DNA of 64,000 nt from Kalmanozyma brasiliensis GHG001 (Eukaryota > Basidiomycota > Ustilaginomycetes > Ustilaginales), in assembly GCF_000497045.1 (NCBI RefSeq), contig NW_015961970.1:1889706-1953705 (forward strand), written 5' to 3'. Position 1 is the stretch's first letter. Each line of letters starts with the position of its first letter. A program made the position numbers and the translations under genes. The notes beneath the pieces are model-generated. The model ran no database searches, was not told the DNA's origin, and was given only the letters and a program-made list of their open reading frames with translations. Below, piece after piece: positions 42,578 through 51,928 of this stretch.

Positions 42578-45500
42578 ATGGCCATCTTTGGCAAGAAAAA
42601 GTCCGACAAGGACAAGGACAAGGATAAGCAGTCCGGCTCCCAGATCCAGTCCCAATCCTCCAATCCTCCCAATGGCGACAGTATTTCATCCATGTCCCCC
42701 GCCATGGAAGCATCCGCAAAGCAGAACCAACAGACACCACAGCAATACCAACAACAGCAACAACAGCAGTCGCCATACGCTCGAGAGGTATCCGGCATTC
42801 CCACACCAGGTGGCTCTCACATTCCCAACAAGGGTTCCATATCAGGTCAGATTGCAGGCGGCCCCGTCGGTAGCGGCTTCGCTCCAGGTCAGCAAGGCCC
42901 CTCTGGTATTCCTGGTCCCGCTCCTGGTCCTCTTGGCGCTGCATCGGGCTTTCGTTTTGGTGGACCAGCACCACGTCCCGATGGCATGGGCTCCGGCATC
43001 CCCGCTCCTGGTCAGAGCTCCCTACGCTCTCGTAAGGTGAGCGAGCAGGGCGTTCCGATGATGGGCGGGCCTGCTCCTGGCTCCAACTTTGGCATGGGAT
43101 CGGTCGGCAGTCCGTCCAGCGGCAACGTCTCTGGTCTGCCGCCCGTCTCGTCTGGACCCGATGCTGGACCTCCTCTCTCCAGTTCCAATGCGCCTGGCCA
43201 GCCTGCCGGAGAGAAAGGTCGACCTCAACAGGTCGTCTACCCTTGGAGCCAACGTGGTCTCGTCATGAACCCACCCAAGTTCCTCGACGAGACACGCCAG
43301 GCTCCTCCTGGTGCCCTCAGCCCTTTCCCATTCCCTCGCTACGGGCACGCCGTCAACCAGGCTGCCAGCACCACCGGCGAGCTCTACCTCTTCGGTGGTC
43401 TCGTGCGTGAGAGTGTCAAGAACGACCTCTACACCATCTACGTCGACAAGCTCGTCTCGCAAGCCCCCAACTCGCCGCCGGGCACCACTCCAGCTTCGGT
43501 CAACGCCAACCAGATCTACGCCAGCGCAACACTCGTCCAGACCACAGGCGAGATTCCACCTCCTCGTGTCGGCCATGCCACTGTGCTTGTCTCCAACGTC
43601 CTCATCCTCTGGGGCGGTGACACCAAAGTGCGCGCCGATGACAAGCAAGACGAGGGACTGTACCTCCTCAACCTCAGCACACGCGAATGGACCCGCGTCA
43701 AAGCCGGCGACGGTCCCGAGACGTGTCCCGTTGGTCGTTATGGCCACAGCGTAGCCATTATCGGCTCGCGCTTCTTTGTCTTTGGCGGCCAAGTGGACGG
43801 TACCTTTATGAACGACCTCTGGAGCTTCGACCTCAACAGCCTCAAAGGCACTCCCACCTGGGAATGCCTCAAGTCCAATGGCGACGTGCCGCCCAGGCGT
43901 ACGGGTCACGCCAGCGTCACCTACAAGGACAAGATATACGTCTTTGGTGGAACCGATGGCCAGTACCACTACAACGACACGTGGTGCTACGACATTGCCG
44001 CCAGCACCTGGAAGGAGCTCTCGTGCATCGGCTACATTCCCGTCCCTCGTGAAGGCCACGCCGCCTGTCTCGTCGACGATGTCATGTACATCTTTGGTGG
44101 TCGTGGCGTCGATGGCAAGGATCTCGGCGACCTTGCCAGTTTCAAAATCACCAACCAGCGCTGGTACATGTTTGCCAACATGGGTCCCTCGCCAAGCGGT
44201 CGATCTGGCCACGCCATGTCCACCTTCCAGAACAAGGTGGTGGTGCTGGGAGGTGAGAGCTTCACGGGTGCAAAGCCTGACGATCCGGCTACCTTGCACG
44301 TCCTCGACACGGCCAAGATCAAGTACCCAACCGACAATAACGCTTCGCAGATCAAAAGTCCGGCCGCCTCGCAGCCGCCCAAGTCCAACATCGTCCCGCC
44401 TGCAGCTGGTGCAGCAGGTGCCGCCGGAGCTGCGGCCGCGGCTGCTGGTGCAGGCTCGCAGATCCCAGGTCCTAACGGAACTGTGCGGAGTGCCATGTCT
44501 CCAGTCGTCGAGGCAGATGAGCGCCAGAGGAATATCTCACCGACGATGCGCAACGCTTCGAGACCCATGCAAGGCAGCGTGCCCACTTCGCCAGACCGCA
44601 ACGTCCAGACGTTCGCACAGCAGCAACAGATGGCTTCCGTGCCAGACGTCGGTCCGACACAAGGGCAGCCGCAGTCCCAGACGCCACAGCAGCTCGCCAA
44701 CCAGGCCCCTGCGCAGCTGTCCTACCAGCAACCTCAGCCTGCCAGCAACGTCAACGGTGCCTCTGCCTTTGGCGCGACGAGCCCTCCCTCAAGCGTCCAG
44801 CAGCACCAGGCGCAGCTTCCGCCGCAGGTCCAACCACAGACGCAAAGCCAGCCTCATCCATATGCTCAGCAAGTTGGTGCAGGTGCAGGTGCAGGTGCTG
44901 GTCCGACTCCCTACGGCGGCCCGCGTAGTCAGCGCTCGATCGAAAACATCCGCGGTGTTGGCGCCGTTTCGCCCACGAACATGAACTCGATGCGAAGCAT
45001 CAACGGTGTGGTGAGCAAGATGGACTCGCCCGCCAACGCACCTCAAGATGCCTTCCACTATGGTCGTGCCACCAGCCCGCCCGGCCCCAACGGATTCATC
45101 TCGCCGCAGCAGGTATCATCCGAGCTCGATGCATTGCGAAAGCGTGAAGCTTGGTACAAGGCTTCGCTCGCCCTGGCCGTCAAGAAGGGCTTTGTGGAGC
45201 CAGATCAGCTCAACGCTGGCGACGTGACCATAACTGACGCGCAGAGCATCACCTCTGAGCGATTGAGTCTCGATGGGATCGATACCGGTGCCGAGGGTAG
45301 CGACAAGGACCGCGTTCTCAAGACGCTCATCTCCCTCAAGGCGCAGCTTGCCAGCGCTAAGGCCACCATCGCGCAGCAAGCCCAGGGCGAAGCGGATCGC
45401 CACGCCGAGTCGGACCGAGCTCGCTCGGCTGCCCTCCAGGAGGCTGCCTACTACCGTGCCAAGCTGTCGGCGATTGAGTCTGGCAACGGTGATGAGGTGA

Positions 45501-47662
45501 CGCGCCTCGACCGAGAGCGTGCCAACAAGCTGGAGAAGTCCCTCGCCGATGCCCTCCGGGAGAGTGCTCAACTGGAACGCCAGGTCTCTTCGCTGCGTGA
45601 GCAGGCCAAGCTGGAGCAGCAACTGCGCAACTCGGCCGAGGAGAGGCTGTCCGAGACGGCCAAGCGAGCCATGGCAGCGGAAGCGGCGCAGATGAAGGCG
45701 TACGACGAGCTGTCGATGCTGCAGAAGCGCAGCTATGCTAGCGAGAGCGCACTACGCGAGCACACGGAGCAGGTGACGACGCTCTCGTCGCTGGCAGCGC
45801 GCCACCGAGCCGACCACGAGCATGCGCAGACGCAACTGGAAGCGGCCAAGTCGAACGTCGCGGCGCACCTGGCAGCCCTGACACAGTTGCAAGTCGCCCA
45901 CTCTGCCATCACATCCAGAGCTGGCGAGTACGAGCGCCTGCATAGCGATCAGCGCACCTTGCTCTCGCAGCATCAGCAGACCATTGCTGATCTCAGGGTC
46001 CAACTCGAAGCCAAGTCGAACGAGGCCTCCAGTCACGCATCGCGAGCTGCCGAGCTCGAGACGCTCGTCACGCAGCATCGACAGGAGGCGGACGCGCATC
46101 GCATGGCTGCCACTAGTGGTCTTGCGGCGCTCCTCGCGAACAAGGACCAGTCGTCTACGCGCGACTTGGGCGCTTCCGGTGCGGTTCCTGCTCACGTCGA
46201 GGACAAGATGCGGGCGCTGGAGGACGAGGCCGAGTCGCTGCGACAGCTGCACGCCGAGGCGCGCCAGATGGCGGACGAGCACTCGAGCTCGCTGCAAGAG
46301 ATGCAAGACCGTCACCTCACCATGGAGAAGCAGCACACCAGCCTTCGTTCCGAGCTCACCGCGCTTCGCAGTCAGCTTGCTGTGGCTTTGCAAGAAGCTG
46401 CGCGACTCAGGGACAGTGCCAGCTCCAAGGAGCTCGAGCTGCGCGACCGCAACCGTGCCATCGAGGCTGCGCAGGTCAAGTCGAGCCTGCTGAAGCAATT
46501 CATGGCGGAGCGTGGCGTGAGCGTGCCCAATGACGACGAGCTGAGCGTCAAGTCGGGCTACGCGGACCGCCGTATCCGCGAGCTCGAAGAGGAGATCGAT
46601 GCGCGTGGGCGAGAGGTGCAAGAGGCAGAGCACCGTCTGCAGGACTCGGAGAGCCGTGTCGAAGAGCTGACGCGCGAACTCGAACACCACGCCTCGCTCA
46701 CTGCTAGCCGCGGTACTGCCGACAGCACCAGCGTCGCCGAGGCGAATCGACGCGCTCTGCTCGCTGAGCGTGAGCTGTCAGAGACGACGGCTTCGTACAA
46801 GGAGAGGATGGCGCAGCTGGAGAACGACTACCAGACGGCGGTGCAGTTTGTCAAGGGCACCGAAAAGATGCTGCGCAGGATGAAGGACGAGCTGACCAAG
46901 TACAAGACGGAGAATGCCAGCTTGCACAAGGAAGTGGCTCAGCTTCGCGCTCACACGGGTGGCCGAACAAGCCACGACGAAGGGACACGCTCCGAAGAAG
47001 CCGCGCGCGACATCGAGGCGCTTCGAACTCACCTCGCTGCTGTGACGCAGCAGAGCGAGGAGATTGCCGCCGAGAATCGCGAGCTGGAGCGAAAGTTGGC
47101 ACAGCTCGTCGCTGAACAGCAGCAGCACCGTGGCTCGCTGGAGCGCAGTCGAGACACGGGCGCTGGCTCCGTCGACGGCGCTCACTCGTCTCGCAAGGTC
47201 AACGAGCTGGAGAGCGAGGTGGCTCGACTGCAGCACAGTCTGGAAGAATCGCGCAAGGAAGTCAACAAGACGCTGGAACTCAACGAGCAGCTCCAGAAGC
47301 AGATCAGCTCGAGTCCCACACCCCAGGGCCACGAGGCTGACTCTGCCGCGCTCAACCGTTCGCTCACCGCCGCGCAGACGAGCAACGAGCAGCTGAAGCG
47401 CGACAATGCCAACCTGACCCAACGGCTGGCGGAGCTGGATGACAAATTCCAGCTGCTCCTCGGACGCATCGAGTCAACCCACGAGGACGGTGGGCGAAGG
47501 GACAGCATCATGTACGGCAGCATTACGAGCGAGCTGGACAAGTGGGAGCACGATCGCTCTCTGGGCGGAACCGACGCGTACGGCCAACACGCAGGCCAAA
47601 CGCTCCAGCCAGCAGCACCGCTATCGAGCGCCGAGGCCTATGCTCAAAAGGCGGAGCACTGA
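42578..47662 (+). CDS. TEA1: Kelch-repeat coiled-coil cell-end marker, Tea1/KelA type
   Basis: 1694 residues. Tea1-type proteins ride microtubule plus ends to the cell tip and recruit formin and polarity factors. The N-terminus is basic (FGKKKSDKDKDKDK) then Gly/Pro/Gln-rich. A kelch beta-propeller occupies about 225-585, with repeated patterns such as YGHAVNQ, GELYLFGG, RVGHATVLVSN, RYGHSVAIIGSRFFVFGG and RTGHASVTYKDKIYVFGG. A Gln/Pro/Ala-rich linker follows. The second half, about 846-1660, is a long coiled coil (for example RDRNRAIEAAQVKSSLLKQF; EVARLQHSLEESRKEVNK). Architecture and length fit Tea1/Tea3/KelA. A GGTGCA hexamer repeat at 44876-44899 encodes a Gly-Ala run. Start context CAACCATGG is good; no intron was found. 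Confidence 0.86.
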   Translation: MAIFGKKKSDKDKDKDKQSGSQIQSQSSNPPNGDSISSMSPAMEASAKQNQQTPQQYQQQQQQQSPYAREVSGIPTPGGSHIPNKGSISGQIAGGPVGSGFAPGQQGPSGIPGPAPGPLGAASGFRFGGPAPRPDGMGSGIPAPGQSSLRSRKVSEQGVPMMGGPAPGSNFGMGSVGSPSSGNVSGLPPVSSGPDAGPPLSSSNAPGQPAGEKGRPQQVVYPWSQRGLVMNPPKFLDETRQAPPGALSPFPFPRYGHAVNQAASTTGELYLFGGLVRESVKNDLYTIYVDKLVSQAPNSPPGTTPASVNANQIYASATLVQTTGEIPPPRVGHATVLVSNVLILWGGDTKVRADDKQDEGLYLLNLSTREWTRVKAGDGPETCPVGRYGHSVAIIGSRFFVFGGQVDGTFMNDLWSFDLNSLKGTPTWECLKSNGDVPPRRTGHASVTYKDKIYVFGGTDGQYHYNDTWCYDIAASTWKELSCIGYIPVPREGHAACLVDDVMYIFGGRGVDGKDLGDLASFKITNQRWYMFANMGPSPSGRSGHAMSTFQNKVVVLGGESFTGAKPDDPATLHVLDTAKIKYPTDNNASQIKSPAASQPPKSNIVPPAAGAAGAAGAAAAAAGAGSQIPGPNGTVRSAMSPVVEADERQRNISPTMRNASRPMQGSVPTSPDRNVQTFAQQQQMASVPDVGPTQGQPQSQTPQQLANQAPAQLSYQQPQPASNVNGASAFGATSPPSSVQQHQAQLPPQVQPQTQSQPHPYAQQVGAGAGAGAGPTPYGGPRSQRSIENIRGVGAVSPTNMNSMRSINGVVSKMDSPANAPQDAFHYGRATSPPGPNGFISPQQVSSELDALRKREAWYKASLALAVKKGFVEPDQLNAGDVTITDAQSITSERLSLDGIDTGAEGSDKDRVLKTLISLKAQLASAKATIAQQAQGEADRHAESDRARSAALQEAAYYRAKLSAIESGNGDEVTRLDRERANKLEKSLADALRESAQLERQVSSLREQAKLEQQLRNSAEERLSETAKRAMAAEAAQMKAYDELSMLQKRSYASESALREHTEQVTTLSSLAARHRADHEHAQTQLEAAKSNVAAHLAALTQLQVAHSAITSRAGEYERLHSDQRTLLSQHQQTIADLRVQLEAKSNEASSHASRAAELETLVTQHRQEADAHRMAATSGLAALLANKDQSSTRDLGASGAVPAHVEDKMRALEDEAESLRQLHAEARQMADEHSSSLQEMQDRHLTMEKQHTSLRSELTALRSQLAVALQEAARLRDSASSKELELRDRNRAIEAAQVKSSLLKQFMAERGVSVPNDDELSVKSGYADRRIRELEEEIDARGREVQEAEHRLQDSESRVEELTRELEHHASLTASRGTADSTSVAEANRRALLAERELSETTASYKERMAQLENDYQTAVQFVKGTEKMLRRMKDELTKYKTENASLHKEVAQLRAHTGGRTSHDEGTRSEEAARDIEALRTHLAAVTQQSEEIAAENRELERKLAQLVAEQQQHRGSLERSRDTGAGSVDGAHSSRKVNELESEVARLQHSLEESRKEVNKTLELNEQLQKQISSSPTPQGHEADSAALNRSLTAAQTSNEQLKRDNANLTQRLAELDDKFQLLLGRIESTHEDGGRRDSIMYGSITSELDKWEHDRSLGGTDAYGQHAGQTLQPAAPLSSAEAYAQKAEH
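44876..44899 (+). repeat. TEA1: GGTGCA hexanucleotide microsatellite in the Tea1-like CDS
   Basis: Three GGTGCA units and one GGTGCT occur in frame and encode alternating Gly-Ala in the linker between kelch and coiled coil. Such in-frame repeats vary in copy number between strains without breaking the frame. Confidence 0.7.
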
Positions 47663-48727
47663 TCTTCAACACCTATTTCATGACCTACTTTGATCCCTTT
47701 TTTGTAACTGTGCCATGACCCTATTGGTTGCTGGCGCAGACCATGTACCAAAACTTTCTTTCATGCCAGGCCTCGATAGACCGCAAAGGAGCGGATCGGG
47801 CTTGTGACGATTTGCCCCTAATGATAATGATGATCCTCTTGTTACAACCATCTCTTTTTGTGCTTTCGACTGACGTCTTGAGATAATGTAGCAGACTGAG
47901 AACGGTGCGGCTTGGTGTCGCCAAGACGAGGATGGGCAAACGAGAAGAAAGCGGCGCTGCTGCTGCTGCAAGAAGCGGTCATCTGACACGGACGCCCATT
48001 TCACGCGGGAACGCTTGAGGCAGGGCGCGGTGAAATTTCTAAGCGCCCAAAGGAGTTCCGACGTTCTGCTGGCGTGAAGCGAGAAAGGGGTCCTGCTTCT
48101 GCGTGTCAGCTGCCGCCAAAAAGTTTCCTGAGCCAAAATTTGGCGAGCAGGCTGGTGCGCGGGCAGATCGTTCGTCTGGCGAGGGTGAGACACACAGCCA
48201 GATGCCAAGCAAGCTTGGACTTCCGTCGAACCCTGAATTCGCAGCACTTGCTCGCTGCCACTTTTCTGACCAACATCGAATCGTTCCATTTTGCGATCAT
48301 CATCACCATCATCATCCACACCTACACCTTTCGCCTTCATCGACTCAAAATCCGCATACTGAATACAAACCACAACACAGATCGGCAATTGCACTCGCAT
48401 TCGCTCTAGCAACCAACACTACCACCTTTGAACACAAGAGCTCAGTCTACCACGTCCGCAGCCTGGCTAAAACACGGTTCTTGAGTCATCGACCGAACTG
48501 ATCTCAATAGACCTTGCTGGTTCAGCACCTTGAGACTAGCGCCTCTTACAGCCAACCGCGAGTACGGACCATCAAGACGTGACTGGAACCTCTGAGTCCA
48601 CACGAGCACCACATTCTAAGGACATTGGCACTGGTCCTGGCCGCATCCGCCAACGAGCTTGCTCATATCTTGGACGATCGCCTACATTGAGGTAGACTTG
48701 CAATCTTTCGGGTAAACATCTACCATC
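47663..48727. other. Intergenic: Tea1-like 3' flank and promoter of the next gene
   Basis: About 1.06 kb. No gene is supported. A CAT/ATC triplet tract lies near 48294-48318. One stretch near 48613-48690 would encode a signal-peptide-like segment but has no ATG (see rejected items). Confidence 0.45.
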
Positions 48728-49375
48728 ATGTCAGCCACAGTTGCTCCGACGGGGAATCAGCCTTCTAACACGGCGTCCAACACAGCAATCTCGATTATCA
48801 TCCCTTCATCAGCACCGGCAGGAGGTGTGACCGTCACACAGCCCGTCCAGACAGCCGACCCGTCGTACTACAAGATCGCACGAGGTGTCGACGTCACCTT
48901 TGGCTGGAACTTCACATCCGTCTTGCAATACCCACAGACGCTGACGGTGCAAGCCTACTGCTCGGACAACCTGAACACATACAATATTGCGACCAACCTG
49001 CCAGGCACCGCCACCAACGTGGTATGGTCGCCATTCAACTACTCGACAAGTGTAGAAGCTTCAAACCCGAATCTGCCGCAGCTGATCGCGGCGTCGTACC
49101 GTCTGCTGATCTACGATGAGCGAGGAATGTCGGTAGGCGCCTCGCCAGGGCTGATGCAGCCCAACACGAGGGTGGAGTTTGCACTGTACAACCCACAGGC
49201 GTATACACCGCTGGCGAGTGGGTGGATCTGCGCGGCGTGCAGCGGCGCGACCGGGCTGAAGGCGATGCACCCTGGATTCTTGGGTTTGATCGCGACGCTG
49301 GTTATCGCGATGGTGTCGGGCTGGAGCTTGCTCTCGAGGCACAGCGGGTTTGCTGCGTTGGATGACGATGAGTGA
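48728..49375 (+). CDS. Small basidiomycete membrane protein, DUF7137-like
   Basis: 215 residues. The core has ISIIIPSSAPAGGVTVTQP, then SYYKIARGVDVTFGWNFTSV with a GWNFT block, a beta-rich stretch with several Asn-X-Ser/Thr sites, and one hydrophobic C-terminal segment (GFLGLIATLVIAMVSGWSLL, about 182-201) followed by a short tail. From memory this pattern matches a family of unknown function found widely in basidiomycetes and labelled DUF7137 in Pfam. A search would confirm that name. Glycosylation sites and a C-terminal TM suggest a secretory-pathway membrane protein, but the N-terminus shows no signal peptide. An upstream exon could supply one, or it is inserted post-translationally as a tail-anchored protein. 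ATG 48728 is the first in frame. Confidence 0.7.
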   Translation: MSATVAPTGNQPSNTASNTAISIIIPSSAPAGGVTVTQPVQTADPSYYKIARGVDVTFGWNFTSVLQYPQTLTVQAYCSDNLNTYNIATNLPGTATNVVWSPFNYSTSVEASNPNLPQLIAASYRLLIYDERGMSVGASPGLMQPNTRVEFALYNPQAYTPLASGWICAACSGATGLKAMHPGFLGLIATLVIAMVSGWSLLSRHSGFAALDDDE

Positions 49376-51928
49376 TGCCTCGTCTTGCGGGCAAAGGCGA
49401 CCTGGCTCTCTTCGCGGTCAACTCTGCGACGCTTTGTTGGCACCAAGACCCACGCATCTTGCATGTCAGTCTCGCTGCTTTGACACTTTTCAGTCATGTT
49501 TGTGGTTAATGGACACTTTTTACGATCATCTCGCTGTTCAGCATGTGCAAGCCTGGCGTACGTTGGGTTTGACTGTGAGTTACGCTGACACGTTGGCTGA
49601 CTTGAGGCGGCGAAGCAGTGGTCTCTGCAAAGCCACGACAGGCTGCAGCCTTTGCTGCAGCAAGAGCGGAGCATCAATGGAGTCTTTCCGACCATCGGCT
49701 TCGTCCCGATAGTAATTTTTTTGGAGTATGTTAGACTTACCCATCCTAGTCCTGTGGGCACGTGACAGCACGCGAGACGGACACGTCGCGCCCCTGCCAT
49801 GCTCATAAAGTTCAACTCGCTTCGCGTAAATCTCGAAGAAATTTTCCTGGTGAGCTGTCACAATTGAGCATGAGTTTGAACCAGGTCGGAGCCTGTGCGA
49901 GGCAGCGTGTGAATGCGTTTGATCCCTCGATCGAATCACTTTCCCACGCTTCGGTACGGGGACGAGCCGCTCGCCAACGGGGATGTGACTGATGTGCAGG
50001 TGTGCGGTTAAGCTCGGACATGAGCGTGCTCCTTCGTCGAGCACAGTTCAGCCAATGATGCTGGTGGCGTGCCTCGGCTTGACCGCCAGGCTGCAGGCTG
50101 CTCGAGCCACATGTACGCTCAATTCGTCTCCTCTTTGGCTCGTGTCACCTCGACCCACATGATGCCTGCAGCAGGAATGCGCAGCGTTACTTGGGGGGTC
50201 TCCGCACCGAGACAGGCCCACGAGCTTGAGTCTGATGATGAACTGACCGCGCGCACCGGTGATGTGAAGTATCTCTTTTTCTCCCGTCACGTCCCCGGAG
50301 CTGTCACATTTGCGAGACGAGCCATCCTGCGGCGGTCACAATGGCCAGAGGGGCAGTCTAGCTCAAGATCACATCGTGTTACTTTCATTTCAGTCACATC
50401 GTGTTGGTCTCATTTCAGTCAAAGTAGGTGCACTCTCAGCCTGCTCCTTCGGCCTCTGGCTCGCCTTCGTCTTTGGTGCCAATTGTTTCTAAGTGAGAGC
50501 AACAAAAACACGAATCACGTCGACTTGGATCCTGTCAAAGCCCAAATCGCTGCTGCTGCATTCGAGCCCAACTGACAGAATTCAAGCCTCGGACGCGCGT
50601 TTGTGAGCATCGCCGAGCAAGGCCTTCTTCGGTGCGCTTGACATTCTTCCTTTCCTCCTGCTGCTCGGCAAAGGCTTGATCCGTTCCTGTTTCTCTATCC
50701 TCGTCGATCCTTCGCTCAGCAAGCTTGATGCGTGCCATTGCCGCTCCCTCGGCCTTGCCTTTGCATCAACAATAGCCTTCACTCGGGCTTTCCTTCCCTC
50801 CTTCTTCATCTCACACACACTCTCTGCTCTCTCGCTCGGTCTTGGCCCATCACCATCGTCATCGTCCTTCGCTTTCCTCGCTACTCGACACTCGCCACAA
50901 GCTGATCAAGCGCATCTCCTCTGCACAACTCCCGTCCATTCCACCGCCGTCACTTTCCCACCGTCTCGGCCTCGGCCCCTGACGCCGCTTCCACAGTCCA
51001 GCCCCTTCTCACCCGCCGCTCTCCTCTCTCGGCAGCACACTCGCCGGATCCTTCTTGCTTTGCCGCGTCGCGTCAGCCGTCGCATCCCTCCCCCCTTCGA
51101 GTAAACATTTGGGCGCTCCCCCTCGGACTGCTCTCCTGGCGCCTGCTCCTCATCTTCCGCCCCTCGGCCCTCAACCCGCTGCATCTCGCTCCTCTCGCAG
51201 CACACAAGCGCTCAGCCGCCGCTCTTCTTCTGCTGCCTTCATTACGTCTCAAAACCCAAAGGATCGACGCTGCATACACTCGTTTCTTGCGAGTCCCTTC
51301 GTGTAAGTCGCACCTCGCCACTCTCCTCCTCCGACCTTGCCATCTTCCTCGCTCTCCCCTTCCCTTTGATCGCCGCCTCTAACAGTTCGCGCAGCTCGTG
51401 CGCTTCTGCATACAGCGCATCGTCTGGGCTGACACAAGTGCACACCCGGCTGCATCGGTGCTCAACTGCATGAAACCGCTCTCTGCCTTGCCACCCTCCT
51501 CTCTCGTCCCTTGTTGTTGCTTTCCTCCCTCCCTTCCATCCATTCCCCGCGGCTACTCTATTTTCTCCCTCTGGCTCCCAAGCTACTGGCGGAGCGCGAC
51601 GATCATCTCAACCTCTAAGCGGGCTCCTGCTTCGTCGACTGCACTGCAACTTTGATCCATTTGCAAGTCAGCTAGCATCTACACTTCCATCATCCCTCCC
51701 TTTCGTACCTTCTTCTCCATCATCCCTGATCACCTCCGTCGTCACAGTCGCTCTGACTGGCACTCACGCACACACTGCATCCACCAGACTTGCACCGCAA
51801 GAGCCCTGCATATCTATCCTTTCGAAAGGCCCGTTACTGACCGACCGCCAGCCACATCCTTTCACGCCACGGCACCATCTTGCATTCCATCATCTCGACC
51901 TGTGTTGCTCCAACCTACGATCGCAACA
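49376..51928. other. 2.5-kb intergenic region with long C/T-rich leader of the C2H2 gene
   Basis: No supportable gene. The left part includes a 25-bp tandem repeat near 50.4 kb. From about 50.6 kb to 51.9 kb the plus strand is strongly C/T-rich with short open frames, as expected of a long transcribed leader. A GTAAGT donor-like site at 51303 could start a leader intron; I could not identify its acceptor with confidence. Confidence 0.5.
50369..50418. repeat. Two-copy 25-bp tandem repeat
   Basis: Two adjacent 25-bp units differ at three positions. Both begin TCACATCGTGTT and end TCATTTCAG. The TTTCAG ends look like splice acceptors. The pair lies in the long region before the C2H2 gene. Confidence 0.7.

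Noticed and set aside
48613..48690. Signal-peptide-like reading (LALVLAASANELAH) before the DUF7137-like gene
   Set aside because: No ATG in frame, a stop soon after, and no donor site that would join it to the next exon.
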